Origin: Ailanthus altissimus
Taxonomy: Eukaryota > Streptophyta > Magnoliopsida > Sapindales > Simaroubaceae
Assembly: GCA_946807835.1 (NCBI GenBank)
Contig: OX327684.1
Span: 11,370,501-11,434,500, forward strand
Direction of reading: 5' to 3'
Length of the DNA: 64,000 bases
Shown: one piece after another, positions 60,661-64,000 of the stretch
Layout: the number at the start of each line of letters is the position of its first letter
Position numbering within the stretch: position 1 is the stretch's first letter
Program-made: the position numbers and the translations under genes
Notes under the pieces: generated by a model
Databases searched by the model: none
Told to the model about the DNA's origin: nothing
Seen by the model: the letters and a program-made list of their open reading frames with translations, nothing else

Positions 60661-61865
60661 TGCAAATGTGTTTGCCTAGTTTCATGAGGACATACTTAAG
60701 ATTGATCTAAAGCTAGTATGTCAGAAGCTGAATGTGGATCCTAACTATAAACCAGTCAAGCAGAAGAGATACAAAGCTATTGAAGCTGAGGTGGACATGT
60801 TATTCAGTGCTGGCTTCATCCGAGAAACTTAATACCCTAACTGGGTCTTTAATGTTGTGTTGGTGAAGAAGGCGAATAAGAAGTGGTGTATGTGCGTGGA
60901 TTTCACCGACCTCAACGAAGCCTATTTTAAGGATAATTTCCCTCTGCCTTGAATAGATCAATTAGTTGATTCAACCTTATGGCATGAACTCCTCAACTTT
61001 ATGGATGCTTTCGTAGGCTATAACTAGATTTGGATGTACCACTTAGATGAGGAAATGACCACCTTCATCATTAACAGAGGCTTGTACTACTACAAGGAAA
61101 TGCCTTTTGGGCTTTAGAACATTGGAGCAACCTACAAGCGCTTAGTAAACAAGCTCTTTAAGGATGAGATTAAAAAGGCCACAGAGATCTATGTCGATGA
61201 CATGATCACCAAATTCTCACTTGCTACTGATCATGTATTAGACTTGTAAAAGATGTTTAAGGTGTTAAGGAAGCACAACATGAAGCTGAATCCAGAGAAG
61301 TGCCCATTTGAAGAGACTAAGGGCAAATTTTCTTGGGTTTATTATGCAACAAAGAGGGATTAAAGCCAACCTAGAGAAAATAAAAGCTCTAAGGGAGATG
61401 AGGAACCCTTAGACAGTTAATACTGTGCAGAGCTTAGTAGGGTGAGTAGCTGCACTGAGCAAATTCATCTCCAAGACTACTACGCTGCCAACCCTTCTTC
61501 AAAATCCTGAAGGCTGGTAAGAACATGGTTTAGATTCATGAGTGAGAGAAGGCCTTTGAAAATCTGAAGCAATACCTGGAGGGGCCTCCACCCATTAGTC
61601 CACAACCTGGTGATATACTCCTCCTGTACTTAGATGTATACGAGACTATAACTAGCTCAGTGTTGATGAAGAAAAAATGCGATAGAGTTTAGATGCCAGT
61701 TTACTACATTAGTAAAGCTTTAGTGGATGTTGAGAAGAGGTATCAACCTACTGAGAAGTACACACTAGCTCTTATAGTGACAACAAGGATGCTGAGCCCT
61801 TACTTCCGAGCTTATACTATTGTGGTACTAACTAATTTACCACTAAGGCAAATCCTTTAGAAAAT
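60661..61865 (+). pseudogene. Tat-type reverse transcriptase and partial RNase H (second element)
   Basis: RT motifs: AEVDMLFSAGFIRE, NWVFNVVLVKKAN, MCVDFTDLNEAYFKD, LLNFMDAFVGYN-stop-I, FIINRGLYYYKEMPFGL, ATYKRLVNKLF and an intact EIYVDDMITK near 61,190-61,207, followed by KCPFEETKGKF. RNase H blocks are near 61,620-61,860 (KKCDRV and VYYISKAL near 61,690, TNLPLRQIL near 61,840). Numerous in-frame stops. The CAG-to-TAG change at GYNQ is shared with the fragment at 58,526. Confidence 0.85.
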
Positions 61866-61869
61866 AGAC

Positions 61870-62288
61870 CTATCGGGTTGGCTAATTAAGTGGTCTTAGA
61901 TAACTTGTATAAATGAACATGATTTGTGTTAATATTTGTAAAAGAGTTTAGTCATATCGAATGCATGTGTTATCTAATGTGCTATATTTTACATATCTTC
62001 TGATTGATTGTTTAGATGTAAAATTGTCAATTGAGTTATAAATATTGAATCAAATTGTAGAGTAGATTTATAAGGCATGATTGTGATTCTTGAAGCCTTG
62101 CTTAAATCATCATAAGACATTTTCCTCAATTCATAGATAATTCTATCTCATCCACTTAAACCAATTAATTAATTTTCTTCTTTGCTACTGCTTTAATATT
62201 TTACTTCACCAACCTATTTTTCCAAAAGCTTCCTCATGGGATCGACACCTTAATCTATATTGTGATAGCCGCAATATATTTTGAGCAT
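61870..62288 (+). repeat. Unidentified LTR-like fragment replacing part of pol
   Basis: About 420 bp of non-coding AT-rich sequence between RNase H and integrase. It ends with GGGATCGACACCTTA, a word typical of LTR ends. The second RNase H and the integrase finger that should be here are missing, so this is a replacement rather than a clean insertion. Confidence 0.4.
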
Positions 62289-62820
62289 AAACAGTAATAG
62301 ATAATGGGACTCAGTTCAACAACGAAAGGTTTAGATAATTTTTCAAGAACTTGGAGATCATTAATCGGTTTGCTTTACTAGCTTACCTTCAGTCTAACAG
62401 GTAGGTGGAGGCTGTGAACAAAATCATTAAGACCATCATGAAGAAGAGGCTTAAAAGAAACAAAGAGGCTTGGGTAGATGAATTGCCTAGCGTACTGTAG
62501 GCCTATAGGACCAAGCCCAACATTGCCACTGGAAGGACCCTTTTTGCTCTATTTTTTTGGATTTGAGGTAGTCATACCAGTTGAGCTTGGAGAGCCTACA
62601 TACAGAGTTGCTAACTTCGATGAAGCCACAAACATTAGCTTAGCCATAACTAATGTGGATCTTTTGAAAGACGTGCGGGACTCAGTATCCATTAAAGTGG
62701 CAGTATACTAGCAAAAAATAGCTAAGTTGTATGACAATAAGGTTAGACTAAGAAAATTTAAAACAAGTGATCTAGTTTTCTGCCATATGAACTTAAACAC
62801 TAAGAAACCCTCAGATGGAA
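62289..62820 (+). pseudogene. Tat-type integrase, C-terminal half (second element)
   Basis: Core motifs DNGTQFNNERF, FFKNLEIINRFA, VEAVNKIIKTIMKKRLK, WVDELPSVL and AYRTKPNIATG are present. The tail EVVIPVELGEPTYRV and LYDNKVRLRKF lies at 62,580-62,770. A Tekay LTR interrupts it after KKPSDG at 62,820. Confidence 0.85.
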
Positions 62821-64000
62821 TGACAGGACCTACCTCGAGACCCTCTAATGTAGATCCCAGCAGCCCTGTCGAGCATCCTAACAGAAGTTTTATAGAATCT
62901 AATTGTGAAATTTTAGGAGGCGAACCCCTTTTTAATTCTTGCTATTACTTAGAAAATCCTAGAATATAAGTGAAAATAACTTATTAAATTTAAGAAAAAA
63001 AAAACGGACAGAGTTTTCTTTATTTTTCTAAAAATTTCATACAAAACCTACAAGGAAAATTTCACTTCTGTGTCAACCAGTTTTTCAATACTTCCAAATA
63101 GGACCTCTAGTCCTTCTCAAAACCAAATTCAAACTCAACTCTACAATTTTATTTTGATCACAAACTGGCATACTAATAAAAAGTGAAACGATCATCATGC
63201 AGAAAGCAAAAAAAGTGTTACTTAGCACATTTACATTTACAAAATGATCGTTCGACTGGGCTACTAATCAGTCATAGGAGAATTAGCAACTTGCACACCG
63301 AGGCATGCACCTGGAAAGGGATTTGGAAACATAAAACACAAAACGAGCGAACTAAATGAGGTCAGTGAGTGCATTAAGATTTCAAATAAAAATAAAATTC
63401 TGCATAGAATTAAATACTAAAAGACATGCATAAATCATGCTTCTAAAACTTTTATAAAGCTATAAAATGGTTTCTAACATCATATGCTGATGAAATCTTA
63501 CCGAACATATTTTATTTACATCTTTAGAAAATAATATCCAAAATCTGTAAGACATAATAACTAGCATGTACATATAAAAATGCGTAATATTTGTTCAGTA
63601 GCTCGAAAACTATTAAAGCCCTCGCTCGGCCATTTTCATTCTAAACTGTACCAATGGTAACCCTAAAGCTCTACATTCACGCAGTGACTCAACTAGCACC
63701 GCACAACGTGAGTAAGTCATAGGGCATCTCAACTAGCAACACCCACTGTGACATCTCAAGACATCTCACTGGCTATGCAGCAGAATTCTACATCACCTAC
63801 ATATAGCGAGACAATATCCCATACACATAGAGATACTAATATAACTTGACATCCCAACTCTCTAGAGTTAGTGACGTACCCCCTAATACTTGCCTGTGCG
63901 TACGGGATATACCAGACGGGTCTTAAACTATTACCACCATTGTAAATCTGAGGGTATCAATGGCCTTGGAAACTAATTTAATAACTTTAAAACTGTTTTT
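62821..64000 (-). repeat. Tekay-type LTR running off the window
   Basis: Starts TGACAGGACCTACCTCGAG and aligns with 51,662-52,930. The preceding five bases are TGGAA, the expected target duplication; the partner copy lies outside the window. Solo or complete status cannot be decided. Confidence 0.88.

Noticed and set aside
4545..62820. Possibility that the RT-RNase H regions are integrated plant pararetroviruses
   Set aside because: They are associated with LTRs, primer sites, target duplications and integrase domains, and no movement or coat protein is seen, so they are LTR retrotransposons.
1..64000. CRISPR arrays, tRNA or rRNA genes, bacterial-type operons
   Set aside because: None seen; AT-rich repeats do not form regular spacer arrays, and tRNA-like matches are only the retrotransposon primer sites.

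Overview
The window is AT-rich plant nuclear DNA, almost certainly from a eudicot. The evidence is short canonical GT-AG introns, a plant-type synaptotagmin exon pair, and a dense nest of LTR retrotransposons whose primer sites match the initiator tRNA-Met (TGGTATCAGAGC). There are no operons and no rRNA or tRNA genes, and no CRISPR-like arrays. The only host gene I can support is the 5' end of a synaptotagmin-like gene at the left edge on the minus strand, and its first exon has a 1-base frameshift. Essentially everything else recognisable is transposon-derived.

Layout. 1-1466: two 5' exons of a SYT2/SYT3-like gene. 2143-7892: a GC-rich relic split by a complete but decayed 5.3-kb Reina-type Ty3/gypsy chromovirus (2603-7887, minus, TSD CCATG). 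7.9-17.7 kb: gene-poor AT-rich DNA holding one GC-rich retroposon-like block (11.15-12.56 kb) with a run of small hairpins. 17,715-19,393: a non-autonomous LTR element with TSD ATTAG. 20,665-26,139: a second non-autonomous LTR element with an LTR-internal-LTR-internal order. Its left LTR is split by a 2.7-kb solo LTR (21,665-24,392, TSD GTTAG).

26.1-49.2 kb is a rearranged nest. It holds a solo LTR of a long-LTR Copia family (26,145-28,337, TSD ATTAT) and a Copia element of Angela/Tork type (29,208-38,536, minus). It also holds pieces of a Tekay/Del-type gypsy element in both orientations (LTR 28,495-29,207 +; gag 38,537-39,150 +; pol 39,155-42,276 -; gag and LTR 44,339-46,945 -). Two more truncated copies of the Copia-family LTR lie at 42,277-44,338 and about 47,280-49,189. 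49.2-58.4 kb is a Tat-type gypsy element (+), cut by a 1,450-bp solo LTR carrying covarying GC hairpins and by a 2.8-kb Tekay solo LTR. It is followed on the opposite strand by a spliced extra reading frame. 58.4-64 kb is a chimeric LTR that has captured a piece of reverse transcriptase, then a second Tat-type element, then another Tekay LTR running off the window.

No retroelement here has an intact gag-pol. All show stops and frameshifts, although catalytic motifs are often still readable. The window therefore records successive insertions, LTR-LTR recombination to solo LTRs, illegitimate deletions, one apparent recent sequence conversion (412 identical bases at 30.7 and 43.8 kb) and an inverted gag/pol junction. 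The least explained structures are the hairpin arrays (12.22-12.44 kb and 50.92-51.14 kb), the repeated 17-mer in the Copia leader (35.4-35.7 kb) and the antisense spliced frame at 57.1-58.3 kb.
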